64,000 bases of DNA from Streptomyces sp. HSG2 (GTDB lineage: Bacteria > Actinomycetota > Actinomycetes > Streptomycetales > Streptomycetaceae), in the NCBI RefSeq assembly GCF_016598575.1, contig NZ_CP066801.1:4316001-4380000 (forward strand). Direction: 5' to 3'. The translations under genes and the position numbers were made by a program. Of this stretch, positions 32,358-41,448 are shown piece by piece (position 1 is the first letter of the stretch; every line of letters starts with the position of its first letter). The notes under the pieces are model-generated. The model was not told where the DNA came from. It searched no databases and was given only the letters and a program-made list of their open reading frames with translations.

Positions 32358-32737
32358 CCCGGGTGGGCGGTGCGATCGAGGGGCCCCGCGCTTCCCCGGC
32401 AAGGGTGCCCGCCCGCGATCGCGGCGCGACCCACGTCGCCGACCGGGTGGTCGCCAAGGTGGCGGCGCGGGCCGCCGGCGAGGCGGTGGGGCCACTGCCC
32501 CCCGGCGCCGTTCGACCTCGCGCCACCGTCACCGTGCGCGACGACGTCGCCCGCGTCCGGGTCCATCTGGATCTCGACTATCCCGGAGACCTGGGGGCGC
32601 GCTGCGGGCGGGTGCGCGACCGGGTCGCCCGCCGGGTGACCGCCCTGACCGGATTGGCCGTCAGGTCGGTCGACGTCGAGGTGGAACGGCTGGTCCCGAG
32701 GGCGCGACCCGAAGCCGCGGCCGGCGGTGCCCGATGA
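32354..32737 (+). CDS. Second Asp23/Gls24 family protein
   Basis: The 127-residue protein holds a diverged Asp23 domain: THVADRVVAKVAARAAGEAVG near 27-47, then ATVTVRDDVARVRVHLDLDYPGDLGARCGRVRDRVARRVTALTGLAVRSVDVEVERL. GTG start overlaps the preceding stop. Its own TGA overlaps the next ATG as ATGA. A second, degenerate Asp23-like protein in the same operon is common in Streptomyces (from memory). It could form mixed oligomers with the first protein. Confidence 0.8.
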   Translation: MTRVGGAIEGPRASPARVPARDRGATHVADRVVAKVAARAAGEAVGPLPPGAVRPRATVTVRDDVARVRVHLDLDYPGDLGARCGRVRDRVARRVTALTGLAVRSVDVEVERLVPRARPEAAAGGAR

Positions 32738-33387
32738 CCGAACCCTCCGACGGGCACCAGGGCACCCGACCGCTCCCCCCGACGGAGGACCCCCCGGCCG
32801 CGGAACGCCCGCCCCGCGACGCGGGCGTTCCGCCGGATACGGGCCGCACCGGCCGGTTCTGGTCGGCTCGCCGGGTTCCCGCAGGGTGCGTCGCCCTGGC
32901 CCTGCTGATCGTCTCCGGCGCCCTCCTGTACGACATCGCGGCGGTGCGCGCCGGTCGGCAGGCCCTCGCCTGGCGCGAGGAGTCGGCCCGGCGACTTGCC
33001 GAGCACCCTCTCGACGACGGTCGGGTGCTTCTCGGCGCCGCCGCGGTGACGCTGATCGGCGGTTGGCTGATCCTGCTGGCCCTCACTCCCGGGCTGAGAT
33101 CCCTGCTCACCCTGCGATCGCCCGATCCCGGCATCCGGGCCGCGCTGCGCCGCGACGCCGCGGCCACCGTGCTGCGCGCCCGTGCCCTGGACGTCCCCGG
33201 GGTCCGATCGGCGCGGGTCAGGATGCGGCGCCGGCGGGCCGTCGTCCGGGTCGTGGCACACTTCCGCGAGCCCGCGGAGGTGCGGGCGGACCTCGACCGG
33301 GTGTTGGGAGAGTCGGTCGCCGGACTGGGGTTGGTCCGGCGGCCCGCCGTGGCGGTCCGGGTGGACCGGGCGGCAAGGAAGGGGTGA
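32734..33387 (+). CDS. DUF6286-type membrane protein of Asp23 operon
   Basis: A 217-residue protein with a Pro-rich cytoplasmic N-terminus (about 45 residues), two transmembrane helices (VPAGCVALALLIVSGALLYDI near 48-68 and VLLGAAAVTLIGGWLILLAL near 97-116) and a C-terminal soluble domain with ALDVPGVRSARVRMRRRRAVVRVVAHF and REPAEVRADLDRVLGESVAGLGL. This C-terminal fold resembles the Asp23/AmaP-type domain. ATG overlaps the preceding stop (ATGA). Function unknown; likely part of the same membrane complex. Confidence 0.78.
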   Translation: MTEPSDGHQGTRPLPPTEDPPAAERPPRDAGVPPDTGRTGRFWSARRVPAGCVALALLIVSGALLYDIAAVRAGRQALAWREESARRLAEHPLDDGRVLLGAAAVTLIGGWLILLALTPGLRSLLTLRSPDPGIRAALRRDAAATVLRARALDVPGVRSARVRMRRRRAVVRVVAHFREPAEVRADLDRVLGESVAGLGLVRRPAVAVRVDRAARKG

Positions 33388-33390
33388 CGG

Positions 33391-33969
33391 ATGCTCGCGA
33401 TCGTCGACCGGGTGCTGCTGGCACTGGTGGGGCTGGCACTGTTCCTGGGCGCCGGCGCCGTCCTGGCCGTCGGCCTCGGCGTGCCGGCTCCGTCCTGGTG
33501 GATCCACGACGGCCCCCACGACGTGCTGCTGGACGACGCCGAACGGACCCGGTGGCGGGAGGCCGACTGGTGGTGGCCGACGGTGATCGCCGGCCTCCTG
33601 GTGGTGTTGTCGCTGGCTCTGTGGTGGGCGGTGGCGGTGGTGCGCCGTCACCGACTGGCGGCCGTTCCGCTGGACACCGGCGACGGCGGTGAGGCCTCGG
33701 TACGCGGGCGGGCCCTGGAGTCGGTGCTCGCCGAGGAGACGTCCCGACTGGACGGCGTGGACCGTGCCGATGTGCTGCTGACCGGCAGCGCCGAGGAGCC
33801 CGGAGCCACGATCCGGCTTCGGGTCGACCCGCGGGTCGACCCGGCCGACGCGCTGGACGCACTGGCCCGCCGGGTCCTGGAGCCGGCCCGGCAGTCGACC
33901 GGTCTCGCGACCCTGCGTGCTCGGGTGCGTGTCGGGAGCTCCGGGATCGCGGCCGACCGGGTGGAGTGA
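33391..33969 (+). CDS. amaP: AmaP-like alkaline shock response membrane anchor
   Basis: The 192-residue protein starts with a transmembrane helix (residues about 5-28), has a short Trp-rich loop (APSWWIHDGPHDVLL and WREADWWWP), a second helix (about 63-84) and a C-terminal domain with RGRALESVLAEETSRLDGVDRADVLLTG and ATIRLRVDPRVDPADALDAL. This two-helix plus small-domain plan is that of AmaP, which anchors Asp23 to the membrane in Staphylococcus. Only 3 bases separate it from the previous gene. It ends the operon; the convergent SURF1 gene follows 67 bases on. Confidence 0.8.
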   Translation: MLAIVDRVLLALVGLALFLGAGAVLAVGLGVPAPSWWIHDGPHDVLLDDAERTRWREADWWWPTVIAGLLVVLSLALWWAVAVVRRHRLAAVPLDTGDGGEASVRGRALESVLAEETSRLDGVDRADVLLTGSAEEPGATIRLRVDPRVDPADALDALARRVLEPARQSTGLATLRARVRVGSSGIAADRVE

Positions 33970-34036
33970 CGTCCGGTGGGAGGAAGCCCGTCGAGCCTGC
34001 CGTCGTTCGCGGCCGACCGGGGGAAGGCCGGGCCCT

Positions 34037-34834
34037 TCACCCCGCCGGCGCGGTAGCCGGCTCCGACCCGGTGCCCCGGGCCGCGGCGGCGCCCCGTTCG
34101 CGTGCCTCGCGGCGGACCAGGACGAACCACCCCACGGGGACCGCCGCGGCGAACAGCCACCATTGGACGGCGTAGGCGTAGTTGAGGGCCGCGTCCTCGT
34201 CACCCGGGGGGCCGATCGGCTCCGGCGTGTCCCCGGACGGCTCGGGGGTGGTCATGGCCAGGTAGCCACCGAGCACCGGGACTCCGAGGCGGTCCGCCTC
34301 GCGCGCGCTGTCGATCAGCATGATCTGTCGCTCGGGCAGCCCCACACGGTCCTTGATGCCGCTGGAGGCGGTCGTCTCGTCGGGCATCATCCGGCCGGTG
34401 ACGGTGATCGTGCCGTCGGGCGGCGCCGGGATGTCGGGGAAGGCGGTCGGATCGCCCTCGTCGGCCGGGATCCACCCGCGGTTGACCAGCAGCACGCGCG
34501 CGTCGTCCAGGAGGAACGGGGTGAGCACGTGGTACCCGATCCGGTCGTCGGAGTCGGTCCGGAGCCTGACCACCACCTCGTTCGCCGTGTCGAAACGACC
34601 GGTGGCGGTCACCGCGCGGTAGCGCTCGTCGCCGGTGACGGTGTGACCGGGCGAGGTCAACCGCTCCACGGGCACCGGCTCGGTCGCCAGGGCGGCGGCG
34701 ACCAGGTCGTTCCGGGCGGTGCGGTGCTGGTAGCGGTCCCACTGCCAAAACCCCAGCCTGATCATCGTGGGGATGAGCAGAAGGGCGACCGACGTGAGGA
34801 TCACCCACTGCCGGGACAACAGGAAGCGGTACAC
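34037..34834 (-). CDS. SURF1 family cytochrome oxidase biogenesis protein
   Basis: SURF1/Shy1 proteins aid heme insertion into cytochrome c oxidase at the membrane. The 265-residue protein has an N-terminal helix (WVILTSVALLLIPTMIRLGFWQWDRYQHR) with the typical GFWQWDR ending, a periplasmic domain with FDTANEVVVRLRT, GYHVLTPFLL and VLLVNRGWIPADEG, and a C-terminal helix after NYAYAVQWWLFAAAVPVGWFVLVRRE. The GTG at 34834 (VYRFLLSRQW) was preferred to a TTG 15 bases upstream because homologs begin this way. It is convergent with the Asp23 operon. Confidence 0.9.
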   Translation of the reverse strand: MYRFLLSRQWVILTSVALLLIPTMIRLGFWQWDRYQHRTARNDLVAAALATEPVPVERLTSPGHTVTGDERYRAVTATGRFDTANEVVVRLRTDSDDRIGYHVLTPFLLDDARVLLVNRGWIPADEGDPTAFPDIPAPPDGTITVTGRMMPDETTASSGIKDRVGLPERQIMLIDSAREADRLGVPVLGGYLAMTTPEPSGDTPEPIGPPGDEDAALNYAYAVQWWLFAAAVPVGWFVLVRREARERGAAAARGTGSEPATAPAG

Positions 34835-34882
34835 CCCACGACGGTACAACTCGCCCGGGACCCGTCCGCACCGGGGTGTGGG

Positions 34883-35116
34883 TCAGACGTGGTCGACGAT
34901 CCCCGCCTTCCCCTCGGCGCGGGCGCAGTGTGCCCCGCAGTACCACCGTCCGTCGGCCTCCACGCCCTGGCCGATGATCTGGACCCGGCAGTGCTCGCAG
35001 AGCGGGGCCATCCGATGGATCGCGCAGGAGAAGCAGTCGAAGACGTGCACCTCGCCCTGGGCGTGGATCTCGAAGGTCATTCCGTAGTCGTTGCCACAGA
35101 CTTCACAGGTCGCCAT
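34883..35116 (-). CDS. Small eight-cysteine putative zinc-binding protein
   Basis: The 77-residue protein has paired CxxC motifs: C4-C7 (CEVC), C28-C31 (CFSC), C40-C43 (CEHC) and C60-C64 (CGAHC), plus histidines H34 and H63. This suggests a double zinc-ribbon or treble-clef fold. ATG start, complement of 35114-35116. I do not recognise a named family beyond conserved Streptomyces hypotheticals. It lies 48 bases upstream of SURF1 on the same strand, so the two may be cotranscribed, hinting at a link to metal handling or cytochrome oxidase assembly; this is inference. Confidence 0.75.
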   Translation of the reverse strand: MATCEVCGNDYGMTFEIHAQGEVHVFDCFSCAIHRMAPLCEHCRVQIIGQGVEADGRWYCGAHCARAEGKAGIVDHV

Positions 35117-35180
35117 GGGGCACAGGGTGAGCCGCCGCGGGCGCCGCCGGCGAGCCGGTGCCGGGCGCGTCGGGCCGCGA

Positions 35181-36182
35181 TCACCCGTCCGTACGGTCGG
35201 CGGGGCCGTCCGCCGGTTCCACGTCGGCGAGCAACTGTCCGAAGGCGGCCTCGTCGACGACGGGGGTCCCGTACTGGCGTGCCTTGACCACCTTGGAGGT
35301 GCCGGAGTCCGGATCGTTGGCGACCAACAGGCTGGTGAGCCGGGACAGACTGGTGGACACGTGCAGGCCCGCCTCGACCGCTCGGTCCTCCAACAACTCG
35401 CGGTCGACGGAGGTGTCCCCCGAGAAGGCGACCCGCATGCCCTGCCGGAGACGTCCGCCCGTGTAGCGGCCGGGGTTCGGCCAGGGACACGCGGGCCTCC
35501 GGCGGGAGGGGCGGCGGACGCCCGACCAGCGGTCGCCCGCGCTCGCCTGCCTCCCGACCCGCGCGGGGCGGTCCGACCACTCGGTCAACGGCAGACAGTC
35601 GTGCAGCGGCAACCGCACCCCGCCCGCCGCCGCCGCCCGCAGACTGGGGCGGAACGCCTCCGCCAGCACCCTCGCGTCGTCGAGCGCGTGGTGGGCCCGA
35701 CGCTGGACGACGCCGAAGTGCGCGGCCAGCGACTCCAGCTTGTGGTTGGGCAGGGGCAGCGCCAGGGCCTTCGCCAGCGCGATCGTGCACAGGCGTCGCC
35801 GCACCGGCGCTCGCGCCCCCGCCCGGGCGTACTCACGGGCGATCATCTGCCAGTCGAAGACGGCGTTGTGGGCGACGAGCACCCGGTCGTCCAACCGGGC
35901 CGAGAACTCCTCGACGATCTCCCGGAAGCGCGGAGCCCCGGCGAGCGTCTCGCTGGTCAGGCCGTGTATCCACACCGGACCGGGGTCGCGTTCCGGGTCG
36001 ATCAGCGTGTACCAGTGGTCCTCCACCTCGCCACGCGCGTCGAGTCGGTAGACGGCCGCGGACACGATCCGGTCGTCGCGGGCCAGGCCGGTGGTCTCCA
36101 CGTCGACGACCGCGTACCTCCGTGGGTACGCGGTCGGCCACACCGTCGGGGAGGACACTGCGGTCCCTCGGTCTTCGAGCAT
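35181..36182 (-). CDS. DEDDh 3'-5' exonuclease with C-terminal BRCT domain
   Basis: The 333-residue protein has a DnaQ-type exonuclease domain: Exo I YAVVDVETTGLARDD near 23-37, WIHGLTSETLAGAP, Exo II VLVAHNAVFDWQMI near 101-114 and Exo III with HHALDDARVLAEAF near 163-176, giving the DEDDh set. After a basic linker (about 205-240) a BRCT domain follows: LRQGMRVAFSGDTSVDRELLEDRAVEAGLHVSTSLSRLTSLLVANDPDSGTSKVVKARQYGTPVVDEAAF. ATG at 36182 (MLEDRGT) fits homologs; the frame extends 20 codons upstream. It may act in DNA repair; the partner polymerase is unknown. Confidence 0.9.
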   Translation of the reverse strand: MLEDRGTAVSSPTVWPTAYPRRYAVVDVETTGLARDDRIVSAAVYRLDARGEVEDHWYTLIDPERDPGPVWIHGLTSETLAGAPRFREIVEEFSARLDDRVLVAHNAVFDWQMIAREYARAGARAPVRRRLCTIALAKALALPLPNHKLESLAAHFGVVQRRAHHALDDARVLAEAFRPSLRAAAAGGVRLPLHDCLPLTEWSDRPARVGRQASAGDRWSGVRRPSRRRPACPWPNPGRYTGGRLRQGMRVAFSGDTSVDRELLEDRAVEAGLHVSTSLSRLTSLLVANDPDSGTSKVVKARQYGTPVVDEAAFGQLLADVEPADGPADRTDG

Positions 36183-36284
36183 GGTCACCGAGGATACGGG
36201 GCACGGCCGACGGCAGCCGCCCGCGGACCGTCGGACCGTCACCTCCCCTCCCCGGCGGCGGGGTTCGGTCAGACGACGGTCGGG

Positions 36285-37292
36285 TCACCAGTGGATGGGC
36301 ACCGGCAGCGCCGTCAGCAGTCCGGATATCGCCACCGCCGCGCCCAGCGCGACCACTTCGGCGCGCGCGGGCGCGCAGGCGGCCAGCGGGTCGGCGGCCC
36401 GGGTCAACCGGAGTCGCGCCCGCAGTGCCAGGAGCGCGACCGCCGCGACCAGCAGCATCTTGGCCAGGAGTACGCGGCCGTACGCGGTGGTCGCCAACTG
36501 CTCCAGCACCGTCTCCGGCGGCATCCGTCGCAGGGTGCTGCACACCCCCGTGGCGGTGACCGCCGCGAGCAGGGCGGCGGCGGCCCCCGCGAACCGGCCC
36601 AACAGGGCCGCCCCCGAAGCACTCTCCCGCGTTCCCCGCACGGTCCGCAGCGTGTGCCAGAGACCCCCCACCCAGAGGGACGAGCAGAGAAGGTGCACGA
36701 AGGTGAGGGCCGAGCCGAGCAGGGGAGTCTGCTCCGTGGTGGGGTGGGCGCGCAGCGCCTCGGCGACCACCACGATCAGCAGCGGCCACACCTGGGCGGC
36801 GGGTCTGGCGGACACCGCGCACAGGCCGGCGACGAGGAAGGCGTTGACCTCCAACAGCGCCAGGACGCCGTCGCGGGTGCCGTAAAGGCCACCGACGTCG
36901 ACGTCGGTCCACGTGTGGGGCACCAGGTTGCCGGTGGCCACGACCGACGCGAGCGCGAGGGCCGCCAGGAACCCCGCCACCGCCGCGTGCGGAGACCGGC
37001 TGGGGGGAGGCTCCGGGGGTGGGCCGGGCAGGGTCCGGGCCAGGCGGTCGACGAACACCTCGCCCAACGGAACGCACAGCGCGGCGAAGAGCACCGCGCG
37101 GAGCAGGGCGATGCCGGCGGTGCCGGGGGCCGCGGCCTCCCCGGTGCCGCTCAGCGCGGGGGAGGGGCCGAGCAGCGGTATCAGCGCTCCCAGCGCCACC
37201 AGGACCAGCGTCGCCGCGGCGCGGCCGGTGCCGGAGCGCCGCGCGTGACGGCCGGCGGTGGTCGCACGGGGCGCGGGTGGTATCGGGGTCAC
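36285..37292 (-). CDS. CopD-domain membrane protein
   Basis: The 335-residue protein has eight or so transmembrane helices. The C-terminal half contains the CopD-type segment LTFVHLLCSSLWVGGLWHTL with the conserved His and Trp, and LLGRFAGAAAALLAAVTATGV and YGRVLLAKMLLVAAVALLALRARLRL, as in copper-resistance D family and related YtcJ/PcoD proteins. Copper transport across the membrane is the usual suggestion for the family; here no CopC partner is adjacent. GTG at 37292 chosen over a TTG at 37328. It lies convergent to no gene and downstream of the protease gene on the same strand. Confidence 0.82.
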   Translation of the reverse strand: MTPIPPAPRATTAGRHARRSGTGRAAATLVLVALGALIPLLGPSPALSGTGEAAAPGTAGIALLRAVLFAALCVPLGEVFVDRLARTLPGPPPEPPPSRSPHAAVAGFLAALALASVVATGNLVPHTWTDVDVGGLYGTRDGVLALLEVNAFLVAGLCAVSARPAAQVWPLLIVVVAEALRAHPTTEQTPLLGSALTFVHLLCSSLWVGGLWHTLRTVRGTRESASGAALLGRFAGAAAALLAAVTATGVCSTLRRMPPETVLEQLATTAYGRVLLAKMLLVAAVALLALRARLRLTRAADPLAACAPARAEVVALGAAVAISGLLTALPVPIHW

Positions 37293-37500
37293 CCCGAGAT
37301 CTTCACCAATCCTCCCGGAACGCGGCAACTCCGTTCACGTTTCGGTCGCGTCGGTGCTATCGCGGCGCGGATCGGCGGGGGCGCCGCGTGGCGGGCACGG
37401 GCCCGACGGGGAGTGCGCTCCGTCGGGCCCGTGCGCGAGGGTGTCGTGTCGTCCTAGCGGGCCGTCGCCGGCACGGCGGTCCGGATCCGGCGGACGGGCG

Positions 37501-39036
37501 TCACCGCACCGCCTTCAGGGCGTTGACGATGCCCGCCCCGTAGAACCCGTTCCCGCGCTTGCCGGTCTCGCAGACCGCCTCGGGCGTGCCGTCGCCGTTC
37601 TGGTCGTACACGGTGGGGCAGTCCCGCGCGTCCGCCTGCTTCTTCAGCAGCTTCTGCACGGTGGCGGGCGACGCCGAGGGGTGGGTCGACTTGATGAGCG
37701 CGGCGACACCCGAGGCGTGCGGCGCCGCCATCGAGGTGCCCTGCAGGAAGCCGTACTCGCCGTTGGGCATGGTGGACAGGATCCGACCGTTGCGCGAGGG
37801 GGTGTCCGGGATCTGGTAGAGACGGTCACCGCCCGGGGCGGCGACGTCCACCACGTCCTTGCCGTAGGTGGAGTAGTACGACTTGACGGAGTCCACCCCG
37901 GTGGCGCTGACCGTCACGACGCCGGGCAGCTGGGTGGGCAGGTCGAAGCACTCGCCGGGATCGATGGTCCGGGTCACCGGGGTCGAGTCGTCCGGGCTGG
38001 AATCGTCGACGATGGCGTCGGAGGCCAGGTCGTGGTTGGAGTTGCCGGCCGACGCGATGTGCAGGGTGCCCTCGCGCTGGGCGTACCGCTGCGCCCGGTC
38101 CACGGCGTCGACGATGGCCTTCTGGTCGGGGTCGTCCACGCAGTTGTAGAGCCAGGGGTCGATGTAGTAGCTGTTGTTCGTGATCTCCACGCCGTTCTCC
38201 GCCGCGAACACGAAGGCGCAGACCACGTTCTCCGGGTAGAACAGTCCGTTGTCCGGATCGCTCACCTTGATGCTGGACACCTTGACGCCCGGGGCCACAC
38301 CGGCGACGCCCACGCCGTTCCGGGCGGCGGCTATCTCCCCGGCCACGTGCGTGCCGTGGTAGTCGTCGGCGGTGTAAGGACGCCATGCGCCCTCGCTGGT
38401 GTCGGCGACGCCGCCGACACAGTTCGCGGACTGCGAGGCGGAGAAGTTCGGGGCGAGGTCGGGGTGAGTGTCGTCGACACCGGTGTCGATGACGGCGACC
38501 GTCACCCGGTCGCTGCCCGGGTTGATCTTCGCGGCCTCGTCCGCGCCGATGGCGCGCAGGTCCCACTGGTCGGCCTCCAGCGGCTCGCTGCCCTCGGTCG
38601 CCGCGGAGGCCGCGGCCGTCCGCTGCGCCTGCTCCTCGGTGAGCATCTCGACCGCGCCCTGGTCGGTGCTCCCGGCGGGGGCCAGCGGGGCGGTGCGGGT
38701 CGCGCCCGCCGATTCCACGCCGCGCACCGCGCGCATCCGCTCCCCGAAGTCCGGTTGCGCCGAGTGGGCGACTATCACGCCTATTCGGTCGTGAGCCACC
38801 ACGATCGTGCCGCCGGCCGCCGCTATCGCCTTCTTCACGGAGGCGAGGGTGCGACGGTCCTTCTTGGTGTTGACCACATACGCCAACTCCGGCGCCTCGG
38901 CGGACTCGACCGCGGGCTGCTCGCGCGGCGCGGCCGAGGCGGCCGGCATGAGGCCGACCGCCCCGGCCGACAGGGTGAGCGACAGCGCGAGCGGAACGGC
39001 GAGAGCGAGGCGGCGCCTGGACGGCAGATGAGCCAT
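37501..39036 (-). CDS. Secreted S8 family serine protease (subtilase)
   Basis: The 511-residue protein has a Sec-type signal peptide (RRRLALAVPLALSLTLSAGAVGLMPAASAAP, residues 7-37), a propeptide-like region (about 50-120) with AYVVNTKKDRRTLASVKKAIAAAGG, and an S8 catalytic domain. The triad is D184 in AVIDTGVDDTHPD, H227 in YHGTHVAGE and S435 in GTSMAAPHASG, with N332 of SAGN as oxyanion residue. Length fits Streptomyces subtilases without extra C-terminal domains. Likely exported and auto-processed. An inverted CTGCCCG/CGGGCAG repeat lies in its 5' region. Confidence 0.94.
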   Translation of the reverse strand: MAHLPSRRRLALAVPLALSLTLSAGAVGLMPAASAAPREQPAVESAEAPELAYVVNTKKDRRTLASVKKAIAAAGGTIVVAHDRIGVIVAHSAQPDFGERMRAVRGVESAGATRTAPLAPAGSTDQGAVEMLTEEQAQRTAAASAATEGSEPLEADQWDLRAIGADEAAKINPGSDRVTVAVIDTGVDDTHPDLAPNFSASQSANCVGGVADTSEGAWRPYTADDYHGTHVAGEIAAARNGVGVAGVAPGVKVSSIKVSDPDNGLFYPENVVCAFVFAAENGVEITNNSYYIDPWLYNCVDDPDQKAIVDAVDRAQRYAQREGTLHIASAGNSNHDLASDAIVDDSSPDDSTPVTRTIDPGECFDLPTQLPGVVTVSATGVDSVKSYYSTYGKDVVDVAAPGGDRLYQIPDTPSRNGRILSTMPNGEYGFLQGTSMAAPHASGVAALIKSTHPSASPATVQKLLKKQADARDCPTVYDQNGDGTPEAVCETGKRGNGFYGAGIVNALKAVR

Positions 39037-39317
39037 GGGGTCTCCACATCATCCGGAGGAGGGACTGCCCGCGCGCGAGTGGCGTACGGGCAGGTACATG
39101 ACGGGTGGTGCACAGTGAAGCTATCCCGCCGGGCCGCGGACCAGCAATGCGTCCGCCGGGGGGACTTGGCAGGGAGCCCGAGGTGGGGCACCGTCCAGGG
39201 GTTCGCCGACCCGCCCGTTCGGAACACGCCCGCGGTGTCCCGCCACGGAAGCGGATGCGGCGACCGCCCATGTGAGAGAAACCGAGGCAGTAGCCGTCCG
39301 TCGTACGAGGAGACCCC

Positions 39318-39689
39318 GTGGCCACCGACGCACCACCGCCCTCACGACCCCCCGCCCCCGCGGGCGAACGCACCGTCCCCGACGCCGCCGAGTACAGCGA
39401 GACGCGACAGAGCGCCGAATTCGGTGAACTGCGCCGTTCCTTCCGCCGGTTCGCCTTCCCCGTGACGGTCGCCTTCGTCGCCTGGTACCTGCTGTACGTG
39501 CTGTTGTCCAACTACGCCGCCGACTTCATGGGCACCCCGCTGTTCGGGAACGTCAACATCGCCCTGGTGCTCGGCCTCGCCCAGTTCGCCACCACCTTCC
39601 TGATCGCCTGGTGGTACGCGCGGTACGCGGCCGCCGAGCTCGATCCCCGTGCCGAGGCCATCAAGTCCCGTATGGAGGAACGCCGGTGA
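39318..39689 (+). CDS. DUF485 domain small membrane protein
   Basis: The 123-residue protein has a disordered Pro-rich N-terminus, then the DUF485 core SAEFGELRRSFRRFAFPVTVAFVAWYLLYVLLSNYAADFMGTPLFGNVNIALVLGLAQF with two transmembrane helices. DUF485 (YjcH-type) proteins are encoded directly before acetate/monocarboxylate solute:sodium symporters and are thought to assist them. GTG start with GAGGAG upstream. Its TGA overlaps the symporter GTG as GTGA, so translation is coupled. Confidence 0.92.
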   Translation: MATDAPPPSRPPAPAGERTVPDAAEYSETRQSAEFGELRRSFRRFAFPVTVAFVAWYLLYVLLSNYAADFMGTPLFGNVNIALVLGLAQFATTFLIAWWYARYAAAELDPRAEAIKSRMEERR

Positions 39690-41311
39690 CCGGGGAGCGC
39701 GCCCTGTTCCTGACCGCCGGCGTCGCCGGCGAGCACCGACCGCTGATCGTCGCCCTGTTCGCGGTGTTCGTCGTGGCCACCCTCGGCATCACCGTCTGGG
39801 CCGGACGGCAGACCAAGGACGCCGCCGACTTCTACGCCGGTGGGCGACAGTTCAGCGCCTTCCAGAACGGCCTGGCCGTCTCCGGCGACTACATGTCCGC
39901 CGCGTCCTTCCTCGGCATCGCCGGAGCCATCGCCCTGTTCGGGTACGACGGGTTCCTGTACTCGATCGGCTTCCTGGTCGCCTGGCTGGTCGCGCTTCTG
40001 CTGGTGGCGGAACCGCTGCGCAACTCCGGCCGGTACACCATGGGCGACGTGCTCGCCTACCGGATGCGCCGTCGCCCGGTGCGCACCGCGGCCGGCATCT
40101 CCACCATCGTCGTCTCGGTCTTCTACCTGTTGGCCCAGATGGCGGGTGCCGGCGTCCTGGTCTCGCTGCTGCTCGGCATCACCTCCGACGCCGGACGCGT
40201 GCTGATCGTCGCCCTGGTCGGCGTTCTGATGATCGTCTACGTGTCGGTCGGCGGGATGAAGGGCACCACCTGGGTGCAGATGGTCAAGGCCGTCCTGCTG
40301 ATCGGCGGCACGCTCCTGATCACCTTCCTTGTGCTCCTCCGGTTCGGCTTCGACGTCTCCCACCTGCTCGGCGCCGCCGCGCGGAACAGCGGCCAGGGAG
40401 CCGCCTTCCTCGAACCGGGGCTTCAGTACGGTCACAGCGACGTCTCCCGACTGGACTTCGTCTCCCTGGGCATCGCCCTGGTCCTCGGCACCGCCGGACT
40501 GCCGCACATTCTGATCCGCTTCTACACCGTCCCCGACGCCAAGGCCGCCCGTACCTCCGTCAACTGGGCCATCGGTATCATCGGCGCCTTCTACCTGATG
40601 ACGATCGCCCTCGGGTTCGGCGCCGCGGCGCTGATCCCAAGGGACGAGATCATCGCCTCCAACCCCTCGGGCAACACGGCGGCTCCCCTGTTGGCCCTGC
40701 ACCTGGGCGGCGCCGACTCCGCCGCCGGCGCGATCCTCCTCGCCACGATCTCGGCGGTGGCCTTCGCCACCATCCTCGCCGTCGTGGCGGGCCTCACCCT
40801 GGCCTCGTCGTCGTCCTTCGCGCACGACATCTACGCCAACGTCATCCGCGGGGGCCGGGCGACCGGTGCGGAGGAGGTGCGGGTGGCCCGCCGGGCGACC
40901 GCGCTCATCGGTGTCGTCTCCATCGCCCTGGGCGCGCTCGCCCGCGACCTGAACGTGGCCGGGCTGGTCGCCCTCGCCTTCGCGGTCGCCGCCTCCGCCA
41001 ACCTGCCGACCATCCTCTACAGCCTTTTCTGGAAGCGGTTCACCACGCGGGGCGCCCTGTGGTCGATCTACGGCGGCCTGGCCGTGTCGGTGGGCCTGGT
41101 GTTGTTCTCGCCCGTGGTCTCCGGAGACCCGAAGGCGATGTTCCCCGGTGTGGACTTCGCCTGGTTCCCGCTGCGCAACCCCGGCCTGATCTCCATCCCG
41201 TTCGGCTTCCTGGCGGGATGGCTCGGCACGGTCCTGTCCCGTGAGCGCCCCGACGAGGGCAAGTACGCGGAGTTGGAGGTCCGCTCGCTCACGGGCACCG
41301 GCGCGCACTGA
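39686..41311 (+). CDS. Solute:sodium symporter family transporter (ActP/MctC-like)
   Basis: This 541-residue membrane protein of the SSS family probably takes up acetate or another short monocarboxylate with sodium or protons. About 13 hydrophobic helices are present. Family blocks include ADFYAGGRQFSAFQNGLAVSGDYMSAASFLGIAG near 47-80, YVSVGGMKGTTWVQMVKAVLL near 186-206, TAGLPHILIRFYTVPDAKAARTSV and ATISAVAFATILAVVAGLTLASSSSFAHDIYANV. Pairing with a DUF485 gene favours the ActP/MctC branch. GTG start overlaps the DUF485 stop. The exact substrate cannot be set from sequence. Confidence 0.92.
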   Translation: MTGERALFLTAGVAGEHRPLIVALFAVFVVATLGITVWAGRQTKDAADFYAGGRQFSAFQNGLAVSGDYMSAASFLGIAGAIALFGYDGFLYSIGFLVAWLVALLLVAEPLRNSGRYTMGDVLAYRMRRRPVRTAAGISTIVVSVFYLLAQMAGAGVLVSLLLGITSDAGRVLIVALVGVLMIVYVSVGGMKGTTWVQMVKAVLLIGGTLLITFLVLLRFGFDVSHLLGAAARNSGQGAAFLEPGLQYGHSDVSRLDFVSLGIALVLGTAGLPHILIRFYTVPDAKAARTSVNWAIGIIGAFYLMTIALGFGAAALIPRDEIIASNPSGNTAAPLLALHLGGADSAAGAILLATISAVAFATILAVVAGLTLASSSSFAHDIYANVIRGGRATGAEEVRVARRATALIGVVSIALGALARDLNVAGLVALAFAVAASANLPTILYSLFWKRFTTRGALWSIYGGLAVSVGLVLFSPVVSGDPKAMFPGVDFAWFPLRNPGLISIPFGFLAGWLGTVLSRERPDEGKYAELEVRSLTGTGAH

Positions 41312-41448
41312 GGTGCGGGGCGGTCCGTTCCCGGTCGTGGGGCGGACCGTCCCGAGCGCGCAGCGCCCCCCGCGCGACGGCGACGTCGCGTAGGCTCGGA
41401 AGAAGGGGCGTCACGCCCCCGCCCGATCCGCGTCGAGGGAGGGGCTCG

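Noticed and set aside
39050..39100. CTGCCCG/CGGGCAG inverted repeat in the subtilase 5' region
   Set aside because: Seven-base arms with a 15-base loop are common by chance in such GC-rich DNA and no motif of a known regulator was matched.
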